64,000 nt of DNA from Gemmatimonadaceae bacterium. Lineage in GTDB: Bacteria; Latescibacterota; UBA2968; UBA8231. The DNA lies in the NCBI GenBank assembly GCA_026706075.1, contig JAPOZM010000088.1, positions 62,001-126,000 on the forward strand. The letters are read 5' to 3'. Positions 8,023 to 17,389 of the stretch are shown here, piece after piece; positions within the stretch are counted from its first letter, which is position 1, and the number at the start of each line of letters is the position of its first letter. A program made the translations under genes and the position numbers. The notes beneath the pieces are model-generated. The model had not been told where the DNA came from. It saw only the letters and a list, made by a program, of their open reading frames with translations, and made no database searches.

Positions 8023-9137
8023 GCGGAGACGCCCCGCCGGCACGGATCGCCCTGATCGGTCTCGGCGGCGTCTGCTCAAGCGTCCACTACCCCGGCCTGT
8101 CCCGCATCCCCGGGGTGGTGATCACCGCCCTCTGCGACGTGGACCGGGAGCAACTCGCACTCCGCGCCGCAGAGTGGGGCGTGGAAAGCTGCTACTCCTG
8201 CCTGGACGACCTCGCGAGCGCTGCCGATGTGGACGCGGTGGTCATCGCCACTCCCAATCACCAACACCGGCTGTTGATCGAGGGCGCTCTCGGAGCCGGC
8301 TTCCATGTCTTGTGCGAGAAGCCGCTTGGGATGGACCTGGCCGAGGCCATGGAGATCTACCGCCTCGCCGCCGCCTCGGGCCGCCGGCACATGACCGCCT
8401 TCACCTACCGCTTCGTGCCGGCCATGGCCTACCTGAAGTCGCTGGTGAAGGCCGGAAGGCTCGGCCGGGTCCGCCACGCACGGATCCAGAGGCTGCAGGA
8501 CTGGGGGGAGAGGGCCATCGGCTGGCGCCAGTACCGCCGGCTGGCCGGACTGGGGGAGCTGGGAGACATGGGCATCCACCGCATCGACTACGCCGAGGAC
8601 CTGATGGGCCCCATGCGCTCGGTGTGCGCGTCGATGAAGCGGCTCGTGCCCCGGGACCGAACCGGCGACGGCCAGCCCTGCCCACCCCAGGATGTCGAGG
8701 ACTGGGTCGCCTGGATCGCCGAATTCGAGAGCGGCGCCACCGGCGTCTTCGAGATGGGGAAGCTCTCCAAGGGGCGCGGGCCCCGGGGGGACCACGACCT
8801 GGCGGAGATCAACGGCACGGAGGCCTCTGCCGTCTACCAATTGCATCGGCCCCACGAGATCCTCTTCGCCGGGAGGGGAGAGCCCTACCGGGTACGACCG
8901 GTGCCTCCAGCTTACCTCACGAGTCCGGGCTCGCCCAGGGATCCCGCGCAGGGGGATCCGACGGTCACCTTCCGCTACGACCAGGCCTGGGAGTTCATCA
9001 GCGCCATCCGCGGCGAGAGGGAGTGCGTGCCTTCCTTCTACCACGGCATGCGGGCCCAGGCCGTGGCCGAAGCGGTGGAGGCGGCCTCCCGTGAGCGTCG
9101 GTGGGTCGATGTCCCGGAGGTCGCCGCTCCGGCGTGA
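8019..9137 (+). CDS. Gfo/Idh/MocA family NAD(P)-dependent oxidoreductase
   Basis: A 372-residue oxidoreductase. The N-terminal Rossmann motif is IALIGLGGVCSSVHYPGL and the family marker CEKPLGMD (catalytic Lys) lies near residue 95; the C-terminal half is the usual alpha/beta substrate domain, with DMGIHRIDYAEDLMG containing the catalytic His. These enzymes oxidise or reduce sugars, inositols and pseudo-sugars. GTG 8019 overlaps the aldolase stop by 4 nt, so the two make a coupled pair acting in sequence on one compound. The substrate is unknown. Confidence 0.88.
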   Translation: MSGDAPPARIALIGLGGVCSSVHYPGLSRIPGVVITALCDVDREQLALRAAEWGVESCYSCLDDLASAADVDAVVIATPNHQHRLLIEGALGAGFHVLCEKPLGMDLAEAMEIYRLAAASGRRHMTAFTYRFVPAMAYLKSLVKAGRLGRVRHARIQRLQDWGERAIGWRQYRRLAGLGELGDMGIHRIDYAEDLMGPMRSVCASMKRLVPRDRTGDGQPCPPQDVEDWVAWIAEFESGATGVFEMGKLSKGRGPRGDHDLAEINGTEASAVYQLHRPHEILFAGRGEPYRVRPVPPAYLTSPGSPRDPAQGDPTVTFRYDQAWEFISAIRGERECVPSFYHGMRAQAVAEAVEAASRERRWVDVPEVAAPA

Positions 9138-9170
9138 GACCCGCCCGCCGAGACCCGCTCGCTGCGGCCG

Positions 9171-10706
9171 TCAGGAAAAGCGGCCGCGGCGCAAGGTCCA
9201 GGCCCCGAGGACGGCGGCGCTGAGCAGGAACACCCAGTCCCCCCAGCGGGTATGGATTGTCGATTCACCCCGAGGCTGCACCCTCGCCGCAATCGTCTCC
9301 GTCTCCAGGAGCCGGGTCCTCTCCCGGATCCGACCGCTCGGTTCGATGATGCAGGAGATCCCCGTGTTGGCCGCCCGCAGGACAGGGCGGCCGGTCTCCA
9401 CGGCGCGCATCACACACATGGCCAGGTGCTGCATCGGAGCCGCGGAGGTTCCAAACCAGGCATCGTTGGTGGTATTTACCAGCAGGGTGGCTCCCCTTGC
9501 CGCGAGAGTCCGCGGAATCGACGGGAAGATCGACTCATAGCAGATGAAGACGCCCAGCTCCGCCTCCACTCCCGGCAGTGGCATCACCTTGTGGTCCTCC
9601 CCGGGATCGAACCGTCCGCTGTGCACGGTCAGCTCGCGGAGGTAGCCGAAGATCCGGGGCAGGGGGAGAAACTCCCCGAAGGGCACCAGGTGGACCTTGT
9701 CCACCGAGCCGATGATGGTCCCCTCCCGGCCGATGAGGAAGGACCGGTTGTAGAGCCCTGGCTGCCCCGAGGGGGAGAGCGACCCGAGGCTGCCGACCAG
9801 CAGGGGGGTGCCCGTGTCGCGGGCGAGTTCCTCGACCTGCCGACGATGGTGCCGGTTCGCCTTCGCGTCGAGGCGGAAGGGAAGGGCGGTTTCCGGCCAC
9901 AGGATGAGGTCCAGGGAGCCCTTTTCCCGCACCAAGGCGCGGGTCAGCCCGCTGTAGTGATCCGTCGCCGAGCGGACCCCAGGCCTCAGCCACTTCTCGC
10001 CCTGGGGGACGTTGCCCTGGACGATGCCGATCCGCAGGGTCCCGGGGGACGTCTCCTCCATGCCGCCGAGCCGGACGAAACCAGCCGCTACGCAAAGCGA
10101 TACCAGGAGTCCCGGCGCCAGCAGCGAGCGCAATCGGACGAATGGTTGGACGATGGCCTGCGCCGCCCCAGCGTTGACAAGGACGATGAGGAAAGTGATC
10201 CCGTGGACCCCCGTCACCGCGGCCATCTGAGCCACGGCCGGGTATCGGTACTGGGTATAGCCGAGCAGCTCCCAGGGAAACCCGCTGAGCATCCAGGTCT
10301 GCACCCAGTCCAGCAGCGTCCACAGGCAGGCCGCCAGCCACGGAAAGGCACCGGAGGTGCGCGGCAGGCGCCGACAGAGCAGCAGGAACAGCGCCGGGTA
10401 CGCCGCCAGGTACAGGATGAGGAGGGCCGTCGTCAGGCAGGCGAGAGGGAAGCCGAGCCCGCCGTAGAGCTGCAGGGTCCCGGCAACCCAATAGACGCGC
10501 CCCAAGCCGGAGATCAGACCGAAGGAGAGGCCGGCCACGGCCGTCTGCCCGGGGGAGAGGGGCAGGTTGCACCTGCCGCGGAGGACGAGAAAGAGGCAGG
10601 GGACCAGGCAGCCCCAGGCGACCCACCCCTGGTCGGCCTTGGGCAGGGCCAGCCAGTAGAGCAGGCCGCCGGCGGCGCCAACGAGGGCGCTGACGCCGGA
10701 GGGCAC
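9171..10706 (-). CDS. lnt: Apolipoprotein N-acyltransferase
   Basis: A 511-residue inner-membrane enzyme that adds the third acyl chain to the N-terminal Cys of lipoproteins. Several hydrophobic helices (about residues 10-210) precede a periplasmic nitrilase domain whose catalytic triad is visible: Glu in LILWPETALPF, Lys in DKVHLVPFGEFLP and Cys in GVFICYESIFP. A last helix is near the C-terminus. The GTG start overlaps the stop of the sigma-region-4 gene by one base (TAGTG). It closes the PhoH-PgpH-YbeY-CorC cluster, as lnt does in Escherichia coli after ybeZ-ybeY-ybeX. Its presence implies triacylated lipoproteins and a diderm envelope. Confidence 0.95.
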   Translation of the reverse strand: MPSGVSALVGAAGGLLYWLALPKADQGWVAWGCLVPCLFLVLRGRCNLPLSPGQTAVAGLSFGLISGLGRVYWVAGTLQLYGGLGFPLACLTTALLILYLAAYPALFLLLCRRLPRTSGAFPWLAACLWTLLDWVQTWMLSGFPWELLGYTQYRYPAVAQMAAVTGVHGITFLIVLVNAGAAQAIVQPFVRLRSLLAPGLLVSLCVAAGFVRLGGMEETSPGTLRIGIVQGNVPQGEKWLRPGVRSATDHYSGLTRALVREKGSLDLILWPETALPFRLDAKANRHHRRQVEELARDTGTPLLVGSLGSLSPSGQPGLYNRSFLIGREGTIIGSVDKVHLVPFGEFLPLPRIFGYLRELTVHSGRFDPGEDHKVMPLPGVEAELGVFICYESIFPSIPRTLAARGATLLVNTTNDAWFGTSAAPMQHLAMCVMRAVETGRPVLRAANTGISCIIEPSGRIRERTRLLETETIAARVQPRGESTIHTRWGDWVFLLSAAVLGAWTLRRGRFS

Positions 10707-11035
10707 TACAACTCCAGATACTCGACCAGAGGCTCGCGCAGCTTTTCTAGGGCGCCCCCTTCGAGATCCCTGACCTCCTGGCGGGACAGGCGCAGGAGGG
10801 CCGCCACGGCGCCGGGGGAGCGTTTCTCCTGGTAGCGCAGCTTCACCACTTCGAGCTCCCGGGGGTTCAGTCTCTCCAGGGCTCCGGTAACGACCTGGCG
10901 CAATTCCTGGCTCTCCACCAGATCGAGGGGGGAGTCGGGCAGGAGCAGGGAGATGAACCGTTCGTCCAGGGGCACCCGGCCGGTGGGTCCGAGGCCCGCG
11001 GGGGGATCCTGAGAGATGCGGTCAAATCTCGACAT
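10706..11035 (-). CDS. Stand-alone sigma-70 region 4-like DNA-binding protein
   Basis: A 109-residue protein whose C-terminal half reads like region 4.2 of a housekeeping sigma factor: LNPRELEVVKLRYQEKR, then a helix-turn-helix ending in QEVRDLEGGALEKLREP, comparable to the RVRQIEAKALRKLR helix of RpoD. No region 2 or 3 is present, so it cannot act as a full sigma factor; it may bind a -35 element or the RNA polymerase flap as a co-regulator, or be a sigma-like remnant. ATG 11035 has a strong AGGAGGG site. It overlaps lnt by one base and lies only about 15 nt downstream of the tRNA terminator. Confidence 0.7.
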   Translation of the reverse strand: MSRFDRISQDPPAGLGPTGRVPLDERFISLLLPDSPLDLVESQELRQVVTGALERLNPRELEVVKLRYQEKRSPGAVAALLRLSRQEVRDLEGGALEKLREPLVEYLEL

Positions 11036-11050
11036 GTCCCTCCTGGAGAC

Positions 11051-11084
11051 AATAAAAAAACAGGGAGCCGTTTCCGACTCCCTG
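11051..11084 (-). terminator. Rho-independent terminator after tRNA-fMet
   Basis: CAGGGAG (11061-11067) pairs with CTCCCTG (11078-11084); on the minus strand the stem is followed by TTTTTTTATT (11060-11051). It lies 9 nt past the end of the tRNA and about 15 nt before the start codon of the sigma-like gene. Confidence 0.88.
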
Positions 11085-11092
11085 ATCAGTTA

Positions 11093-11169
<77 letters not shown>

Positions 11170-11179
11170 ACACTCATGG

Positions 11180-11207
11180 AATATAAGTATTGGGGGCGTG
11201 GATGCAA
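11180..11207 (-). promoter_or_regulatory. Promoter for tRNA-fMet
   Basis: On the minus strand: TTGCAT (11207-11202), 16-nt spacer, TATATT (11185-11180). The expected transcription start is only a few bases before the tRNA 5' end. Confidence 0.7.
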
Positions 11208-11215
11208 CCCTGTCG

Positions 11216-12550
11216 TCACTCCCGCGAATCCGGCGGGGACCCGTCAGGGACGGAGTCCCCGTTCGGGCGCCGCTGCATCTGCACCTCCGAGATCCGCTGC
11301 CCATCGACGGCCAGAATGGTGATCTCGAAGCCAGGGACGAGGATCGACTGGCCGGCGCCCGGCACGTGTCCCAGATGGTCATAGATGAAGCCTCCCAAGG
11401 TGTCGAAGCCATCGCTCGGAAGGTCGGAGTCCAGCAGTTCGTTCAGTTCCTCGATATTGATGCGCGGATTGACGATCAGCACTTCGTCGGGCTGCCAGTG
11501 ATACAGGGTCTCCTCGGCGTCGTATTCGTCCTGCAACTCGCCGACGATCTCCTCCACGAGGTCCTCGGTGGTCACCAGGCCGGCGGTGCCTCCGTACTCG
11601 TCGACGACGATGGCCAGCCTTGTCCGGGCCTGGCGCAGGTCGCGCAGCAACTGATCGATCTTCCGGGTCTCGGGCACGTAGAAGGGCTCGTGCAACAACT
11701 GGAAACCCTCGCCGCCCCCGGTGGGGACCTCGTCCAGAAGCCGGCGCATGGGAGACTCGCCGTCGACGGCGTTCGGCCCATCGAGGAGCCGCAGTAGATC
11801 CTTGGCGTAGAGGATGCCGAGGATCGAGTCGAGAGACTCCTCGTATACGGGGACGCGGGAATGCCCCTGGCCCCGGATCGTGCTCAACAGGTCGGCCACG
11901 CTTCCGCCGATCTCCACGGCGGTGATGTCCACTCGTGGAACCATCACCTCTCGAGCCACCCGGTCGTGGAATCCGAAGACCCCCTGGATCATGTCGCGCT
12001 CGCCCTCGTCCAGCACGCCGGTCTCGCCTTCCGAGTCGACCAGGCTGCGAAGCTCCTCCTCCTTCTGCGCCTTGAACTCCTCGTCGGAGTAGTCGACGGC
12101 GGCGATGCGTTGCACCACGGCCGCCAGGGGGCCGAGAAGGAGGTGAAGGGGTATGTACAGCAGGGTCAGCGGCGGGATCCGGGGTTCCTCGCCTTCGGGC
12201 TCGAAACGGACGCGCCGCGCAGTGGACGCCAGGAGCAGGCAGAAGGAGGCGGCGGCCGTAACCGCCATGGCCGACCACTTCGCGTCGAGGTGGAAGCGAA
12301 GCAGGTAGTAGAGCGAGAGGGTCAGGGCAACGGTGCAGAATCCCTGGCCGAGGCGGGAGATCAGCAGGAGGCGATAGCGCGGCTCGTGGACACGCAGCAT
12401 CTGGTTGGCGCGAGGCACGCCGGTGTCGCTCATCTTCTCCAGAGACGATCGGGGAAGGACACCCAGAGTCGCTTCATAGCTGGCGAGAACAAAGAGCGCA
12501 GCAGAGGAAAGGATGGTCAGGGTGAGTGCGGCTATTTGGGGAGGTTCCAA
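11216..12550 (-). CDS. CorC/HlyC-family CBS-domain membrane protein
   Basis: A 444-residue protein. The first 150 residues carry three or four hydrophobic segments (DUF21/CNNM-like region, rather diverged). A basic/acidic linker follows, then a paired CBS domain ([19 protein letters not shown] to about residue 345, with a [18 protein letters not shown] segment typical of the second CBS), and a C-terminal CorC_HlyC transporter-associated domain ([15 protein letters not shown]). The family is linked to Mg2+/Co2+ efflux and ribosome maturation. TTG 12550 has a GGGAG site. The gene stands between ybeY and lnt, the same order as ybeX in E. coli, but is longer because ybeX lacks the membrane part. 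Confidence 0.88.
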   Translation of the reverse strand: MEPPQIAALTLTILSSAALFVLASYEATLGVLPRSSLEKMSDTGVPRANQMLRVHEPRYRLLLISRLGQGFCTVALTLSLYYLLRFHLDAKWSAMAVTAAASFCLLLASTARRVRFEPEGEEPRIPPLTLLYIPLHLLLGPLAAVVQRIAAVDYSDEEFKAQKEEELRSLVDSEGETGVLDEGERDMIQGVFGFHDRVAREVMVPRVDITAVEIGGSVADLLSTIRGQGHSRVPVYEESLDSILGILYAKDLLRLLDGPNAVDGESPMRRLLDEVPTGGGEGFQLLHEPFYVPETRKIDQLLRDLRQARTRLAIVVDEYGGTAGLVTTEDLVEEIVGELQDEYDAEETLYHWQPDEVLIVNPRINIEELNELLDSDLPSDGFDTLGGFIYDHLGHVPGAGQSILVPGFEITILAVDGQRISEVQMQRRPNGDSVPDGSPPDSRE

Positions 12551-12617
12551 GAAACGGCTCTCCCACTCCTTTCTGAAAGACAGCCCGCCAGGGCTGTAGG
12601 CTGGAAGGGAACCGAGG

Positions 12618-13103
12618 TCACCGCTGCCCCGCCGGACAGGGTGTGGGGCAGACGAAGCGCTCCATCTCCCGCTCCATGGCCTCGAGTTCTGCGGCGGTCT
12701 GGTGGTCGAACCCCGCCAGGTGGAGGAGCCCGTGGACGAGGAGTCGGGTGAGTTCAGCTTCCACCGTCACCCCCCGCTCCGTGGCCTGCACCGTGGCGTG
12801 AGGCAGGGAGATATAGATCTCTCCCGCGGGTGCCTCGAACTCCGCCGGGGAGAGCACGCTGCCGTCTCCATTCCGGCAGTCCGGGTCTTCCCTCAGGGAG
12901 AAAGAGAGCACGTCCGTACTCCGGTCCCGCCCGCGGAAGGAGGCGTTGAGGCGGCGAACCTCGACGTCGTCGGTCAGGATCGCCTCCACCGGGCCTCCCG
13001 CCGCGTGCACGGTCAGGACCCTCCGGGCCACAGCGGCCAGGTAGTGGCGGGTCCCGGCCGGTACGGCCTCAGGCAGGTCCGGGCTGCAATGCAGTAGAAA
13101 CAT
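12618..13103 (-). CDS. ybeY: Endoribonuclease YbeY (rRNA maturation)
   Basis: A 161-residue metal-dependent endoribonuclease needed for 16S rRNA 3'-end maturation and ribosome quality control. The zinc motif HGLLHLAGFDH (three His) is near residue 125, preceded by GEIYISLPHA and STDVLSFSL, both typical of the family. ATG 13103 overlaps the 3' end of the pgpH-like gene by about 35 nt, so translation is coupled. The short tail after the zinc motif ends with a Cys/Pro/Arg segment of no known role. Confidence 0.93.
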   Translation of the reverse strand: MFLLHCSPDLPEAVPAGTRHYLAAVARRVLTVHAAGGPVEAILTDDVEVRRLNASFRGRDRSTDVLSFSLREDPDCRNGDGSVLSPAEFEAPAGEIYISLPHATVQATERGVTVEAELTRLLVHGLLHLAGFDHQTAAELEAMEREMERFVCPTPCPAGQR

Positions 13104-15345
13104 GGGACTGGCTCCCCTGGGTCTGCCACGGGTATTCGAGTCGCCCGTGCAGAGTTCCCATGAGCACGGGGAGGAAGGACTCTTCGACGCCATGCAGGTC
13201 ACGCAGCGTCAACGGACACTCGTCGAGCTCCCCGGCCGTAAACTTCTGCTGAATGATGCGCCGCACCAACTGACGCACCCGATTCGGGGTGTGATCGGAG
13301 AGGGTTCGGGCCGCCGACTCGACCGAGTCGGCCAGCATCAGTATACCGGCCTCCTTTGTCTGGGGCTTGGGGCCATCGTAACGGAAGTCGTCGCGGCGCA
13401 CGTTCTCCAGGCCCTGCTCGATGGCCCGGTTGTAGAAGTACTCGATCACCGTCGTTCCATGGTGCTGGGGAATCAGGTCGATCAAGGCCTTGGGCAGTCC
13501 GTTCTCTTCGGCCAGCTCCACGCCGTCCTTGACGTGGGAGTCGACGATGAGAGCGCTCATGTTGGGGGTCAGCTGATCGTGCGGATTGCGGCCTCCGCGC
13601 AGGCCCTGGTTCTCGGTGAAGTACTCGGGCTTGAGCATCTTGCCGATATCGTGGTAGTAGCACCCGACCCGGGCCAGCAGGGGATTGGCGTCGATCCGCT
13701 GCGCCGCCGCCTCTGACAGGTTGGCCATGATCAGGGAGTGGGTGTACGTGCCGGGGGCCTGGATCGCAAGCTCCCTCAACAGCGGGCGGTTCAGGTCGGA
13801 CAACTCCAGAAGGGTGATATCGGTGGTCACCCTGAAGAGGCTCTCGAAGATCGGCAGCAGTCCCTGGATCACGATGGGCGCGGCCACTCCGATGAAGATC
13901 CCCGGCAGTACATGCTCGGGTATGTCGTCGATGTTGACGAACCGAAGCAGGTCCGTGGCGGCGATCAGCAAGGCATAGGAGGCGGTGAGGAGGACCATGG
14001 GCCTGTAAAACTGATTCCGGTGGCGCACGTGCCGCAACGAGAACACGGCGACGGCGGAGGTGAGTGCGCAGATCATGGCCACGTAGAAGTCGCCGAAGAG
14101 GGTGCCGATGAAGAGGGCGAGGAGGAAGGAGACGACCAGGGCGAGTTGGGGGCTCAGGAGAATCGTCAGCAGCATGGCCGCCAGGGGAGTGGGCACGAAG
14201 TAGGTGGGGATGTCGTTGACCCGGATGTAGGAAGCGATCCCCGCCGTCGACAGGGTGATGATGGCCAGGAGCAGCAGCAGATTGGGGCTGTCGAAGACGG
14301 CCCGTTCGCGGGCGGACAGGTAGAAACCGAGGACGAGTAGAATGAAAGCCGCGATCACGCCGGAGCTCAGGACCTGATGGAGGCTCTTGGCGAAGTCCTT
14401 CTCGGCCACTTCCGTCAGATGCTCCGCGAGGGCGTCGAGAGCCTCCACATGGTGGGGCTCGACCTTCGCGTTCTTGTCGACGATCATCTCGTCTTGGAGG
14501 TAGCGGCGCTTGATCCGGGCCACGCTGCGCCGGGCCTCCTCACGCTGCTGCCGCGTGAGTGCTGCGTCTACGACCACGTTTGCCGTGACGAACAGCCCGA
14601 GGAGTTCGTGCACGGCCTCGGCCGCCCTGCTGGAGGCCAGGGAAGGGTAGCTCCCGATGAGAGACAGGAGCTCTCCCCGCTTCAAGGGTCCGGCCTCGTA
14701 GAGGTCGTCGATGGGGACCTCCCTACCCTCGAGGCGGGCTTGGCGGGTCAGGGCGGTGAGGGTGTCGTCACGGGAGGCCAGGATGCCCGTGGAGAAGGCG
14801 TTGGCGAGCACCTGCCGGGCGGCTCGCCGAAAGGCCGCGATCGTGTCGGGCGGCGCCGTGGACAAAGCCGCGATCAGCTTCCTCAGCGCATCCTCGGAGA
14901 GGGAACCGATGACGTCGGGCAACTCTCTCTGCAGCCGCCTTTGCTTCACGGACTCGGGCATCTCCATCCGTATGTTGGGCAGCAGCACGTCAAAGACCGA
15001 GTCGAGGCGCGCGAGCTGCCGGTCCCCGATCTGGGCGTGCAGCGACAACTGCGTGGGCACTCGCCTTTCGGCCTCGAGACGCTCCCGTTCCAGTTCTTCC
15101 CCTCCCTTGCGCACGAAGAAGGTCTGGGAGGCGTTGATTCGCTCGGGAGCGATGCTGCCGACGCGCAGCTTGGTGACGTGGTGGGGGCGCTGGAAGGGTG
15201 AGAAGTAGGTCAGCAGGCCGGTGGCTCCGAGGGCGAGGGCAAGCCGGTACAGCCGCATGCCGGCCGCTCCTGGAGGGCCCTTCCTCCGACGGCTCGGCGG
15301 GGAGGCCGGGGAGGCCCACGGCCGTCTCAGGGAAGGGGTGTTCAC
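13069..15345 (-). CDS. pgpH: 7TM-HD domain phosphodiesterase (PgpH-type, cyclic di-AMP)
   Basis: A 758-residue membrane protein. After a basic N-terminus there is one membrane helix (about residues 30-50), a large extracytoplasmic 7TMR-HDED domain, a bundle of about seven helices (about 325-490), and a cytosolic HD domain. The HD motif CYYHDIGKM is at about residues 560-568, and upstream YTHSLIMANL gives the first metal-binding His. PgpH proteins hydrolyse cyclic di-AMP. The stop of phoH and the GTG start of this gene overlap (GTGA). The gene order phoH-pgpH-ybeY is widely conserved in Firmicutes and in several Gram-negative phyla. A second in-frame ATG near residue 30 is a possible start. 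Confidence 0.92.
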   Translation of the reverse strand: MNTPSLRRPWASPASPPSRRRKGPPGAAGMRLYRLALALGATGLLTYFSPFQRPHHVTKLRVGSIAPERINASQTFFVRKGGEELERERLEAERRVPTQLSLHAQIGDRQLARLDSVFDVLLPNIRMEMPESVKQRRLQRELPDVIGSLSEDALRKLIAALSTAPPDTIAAFRRAARQVLANAFSTGILASRDDTLTALTRQARLEGREVPIDDLYEAGPLKRGELLSLIGSYPSLASSRAAEAVHELLGLFVTANVVVDAALTRQQREEARRSVARIKRRYLQDEMIVDKNAKVEPHHVEALDALAEHLTEVAEKDFAKSLHQVLSSGVIAAFILLVLGFYLSARERAVFDSPNLLLLLAIITLSTAGIASYIRVNDIPTYFVPTPLAAMLLTILLSPQLALVVSFLLALFIGTLFGDFYVAMICALTSAVAVFSLRHVRHRNQFYRPMVLLTASYALLIAATDLLRFVNIDDIPEHVLPGIFIGVAAPIVIQGLLPIFESLFRVTTDITLLELSDLNRPLLRELAIQAPGTYTHSLIMANLSEAAAQRIDANPLLARVGCYYHDIGKMLKPEYFTENQGLRGGRNPHDQLTPNMSALIVDSHVKDGVELAEENGLPKALIDLIPQHHGTTVIEYFYNRAIEQGLENVRRDDFRYDGPKPQTKEAGILMLADSVESAARTLSDHTPNRVRQLVRRIIQQKFTAGELDECPLTLRDLHGVEESFLPVLMGTLHGRLEYPWQTQGSQSHVSTALQPGPA

Positions 15346-16325
15346 GCGGGGGACACCGCCTGCATCCCTCGCCCGTCTCCTGCCTCTGCCGGGGCCCGCT
15401 CCTCGTCGTGGCGCTCATAGGCCTGCACGATGCGCTGCACGAGAGGATTGCGCACGACATCGCGCTCGGTCAGATGGATGAAGTGGCAGCCCTCGATGTG
15501 CCGCAGGACGCTGCGTACATCGACCAGGCCCGATACCTGACCGTCGGGGAGATCCGTCTGGGTGATGTCTCCGGTGACCACCGCCCTGGACCCCGCACCC
15601 AGACGGGTGAGGAACATCTTCATCTGCGCCGGCGTCGTGTTTTGCGCCTCGTCGAGAATGACGAAGGAGTCGTTCAGCGTACGTCCGCGCATGAAGGCCA
15701 GGGGGGCGACCTCGACGACCTTCATGCTCTGAAGGCGCGCAAGCCGCTCGGACTCGAGCAGTTCCTGAAGCGCGTCGTAGAGGGGGCGCAGATAGGGGTC
15801 CACCTTTTCCTCCAAAGCACCGGGCAGGAACCCCAGGTTCTCCCCGGCCTCCACCGCTGGTCTCGCCAGGATGATCCGGGAGACTCTCTTCTGCTTGAGG
15901 GAGGAGACCGCGGCGGCGACAGCGAGATAGGTCTTCCCGGTGCCTGCCGGGCCGATGGCGAAGACCATGTCGCTGCGTCGAAGGGCATCGAAGTATGCGA
16001 GCTGGCCGCCGCTGCGGGCGCGCACGGTGGTCCGGTAGGTCCGAAACCCTCGTCCGCCGAGGGATTCACCCGAGGTCGCCCGGGCATCGGTAGAGAGGGT
16101 TTGCAGGTCCCGTTGAAGGAGGGCCTGGACATCCTCCTCCCCGAGGTCGGGGTCACGGCGCAGGCTCTCGATGACCGTCTCCAGCAGACCGCTGGCGACT
16201 TCTATCGACTCCTCCGGGCCGTCGACCAGGAGCCGCTCGCCACGGGCCACTAAGGACACTCCGCAACTGTTTTCGAGGGACTGCAGGTTCCGGTCGTTGT
16301 GGCCAAACAGCGCGACCGGATCCAC
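15342..16325 (-). CDS. PhoH family ATPase (YbeZ type)
   Basis: A 327-residue P-loop protein. Walker A is FAIGPAGTGKTYLAVAAA and Walker B is SFVILDEAQNTTPAQMKMFL; a short KH-like N-terminal domain precedes it. PhoH/YbeZ binds YbeY and is linked to RNA processing. GTG 16325 is taken as start, but the frame stays open for 17 codons upstream and encodes LKKTISIAEVD, which resembles normal PhoH N-termini; a CTG at 16352 could be the true start. It leads the five-gene cluster to lnt. Confidence 0.92.
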   Translation of the reverse strand: MDPVALFGHNDRNLQSLENSCGVSLVARGERLLVDGPEESIEVASGLLETVIESLRRDPDLGEEDVQALLQRDLQTLSTDARATSGESLGGRGFRTYRTTVRARSGGQLAYFDALRRSDMVFAIGPAGTGKTYLAVAAAVSSLKQKRVSRIILARPAVEAGENLGFLPGALEEKVDPYLRPLYDALQELLESERLARLQSMKVVEVAPLAFMRGRTLNDSFVILDEAQNTTPAQMKMFLTRLGAGSRAVVTGDITQTDLPDGQVSGLVDVRSVLRHIEGCHFIHLTERDVVRNPLVQRIVQAYERHDEERAPAEAGDGRGMQAVSPA

Positions 16326-16406
16326 CTCGGCGATGGAGATGGTCTTCTTCAGGTCTCTCGTGGGGGCGTGATCAGGAGTTGATCAGGTGAGGATGCTCAA
16401 GAGACG

Positions 16407-16449
16407 AAAAGGGATTCGGATGCCGGAAGAGGCCCGGTCCGAATCCCTT
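16407..16449 (-). terminator. Terminator of the LysM operon
   Basis: A perfect 12-bp stem, AAGGGATTCGGA (16409-16420) with TCCGAATCCCTT (16438-16449), and a second CCGG/CCGG pairing in the loop. On the minus strand it is followed by TTTTCGTCTC. It lies about 90 nt after the LysM gene and before the phoH operon, which must start within about 80 nt downstream. Confidence 0.75.
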
Positions 16450-16535
16450 GACGATGTTACTCCGGATTGAGTTGATGCAAGGAACCTCAGATTCCCCTCA
16501 GGAAACTCGAATCCTCCGCCAATAGTACTCCTATT

Positions 16536-17363
16536 CTATTCCGGGAGATCGAGCACCTGGGCAGGGAACACCAGACTCGGATCCATGATCTGCTGTCTGT
16601 TCGCCTTGTAGATCTTGTGCCACATCGTCGGGTCGTTGTAGACCTCCTGAGCGATCTTCGTCAGGAAGTCCCCCGCCGTCACCAAGTACTGGTTCTCACC
16701 GATGGCAATGGGAATGTTGAACATCTGCTTCGGGAAGATCAGATCGGGATCATCGATCTGGTCCTTGTTCGCCCGGTAGATGCGAGGCCACATGTACGGA
16801 TCGTCGTAGACCTCCGGCTTGGAGGCGATTCCCCAGAGATGGTCACCCCTCATGACCTCATAGGTAAGATCTCTCGGTGCCCGGACCATCAGTTCGGCGA
16901 TCAACTGGCCGGCGCGCTCGATCTTCGCCTTCATCTCGGGAAGTGCGGAGATGGGCGACATCTTCATCTCCGCCAAGTCCTCGGCGGCCATCTCCAACTC
17001 GCTCCGGCGCCACATCAACTCCTCTGGAGCCAGCGCGGCCAGACCCTCGAGTTGTTGCAGCAGAGCATCGAGACGGCGCCCGAACTCAGCCACCTCGGCT
17101 TCCGTGGCGCCCACGAGGGCCAGGATCTCCGCATTCCGCTCTGCGATCCTCGCCTGCATCTCATCGACTTGGGCCTGGAGTGCAGCGATCTCCTCGTCGA
17201 GCTGGGCGATCTCGGCCTTGGCTTTGGCCTCTCCCGAGCGATGCGAAGCCAGCTGTACCAGGAACTCCTCGCAAGTCATCTTCATCTGCGCGGAGGCGCC
17301 GCCCACCAGACCGAAGGCAAGGGCAAGGAAAACCATACCGCCTAAAGCGCGATGCCTTGGCAT
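16536..17363 (-). CDS. Secreted coiled-coil protein with two LysM-type domains
   Basis: A 275-residue protein with a signal peptide (hydrophobic MVFLALAFGLVGGASA, cleavage probably after Ala). A long acidic coiled-coil region follows (about residues 35-150: AEIAQLDEEIAALQAQVDEM and similar). The C-terminal half holds two LysM-like repeats, YEVMRGDHLWGIASKPEVY and YLVTAGDFLTKIAQEVYND, each followed by a MW-IY-ANKDQI or MWHKIYKANRQQI segment; LysM binds peptidoglycan. I prefer ATG 17363 to GTG 17393 because it puts the signal peptide at the start, although GTG 17393 overlaps the previous stop (GTGA). Probably a periplasmic cell-wall-associated partner of the lipoprotein before it. Confidence 0.83.
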   Translation of the reverse strand: MPRHRALGGMVFLALAFGLVGGASAQMKMTCEEFLVQLASHRSGEAKAKAEIAQLDEEIAALQAQVDEMQARIAERNAEILALVGATEAEVAEFGRRLDALLQQLEGLAALAPEELMWRRSELEMAAEDLAEMKMSPISALPEMKAKIERAGQLIAELMVRAPRDLTYEVMRGDHLWGIASKPEVYDDPYMWPRIYRANKDQIDDPDLIFPKQMFNIPIAIGENQYLVTAGDFLTKIAQEVYNDPTMWHKIYKANRQQIMDPSLVFPAQVLDLPE

Positions 17364-17389
17364 TTCAGTGCCTTTCTCGTGTTGAATTG

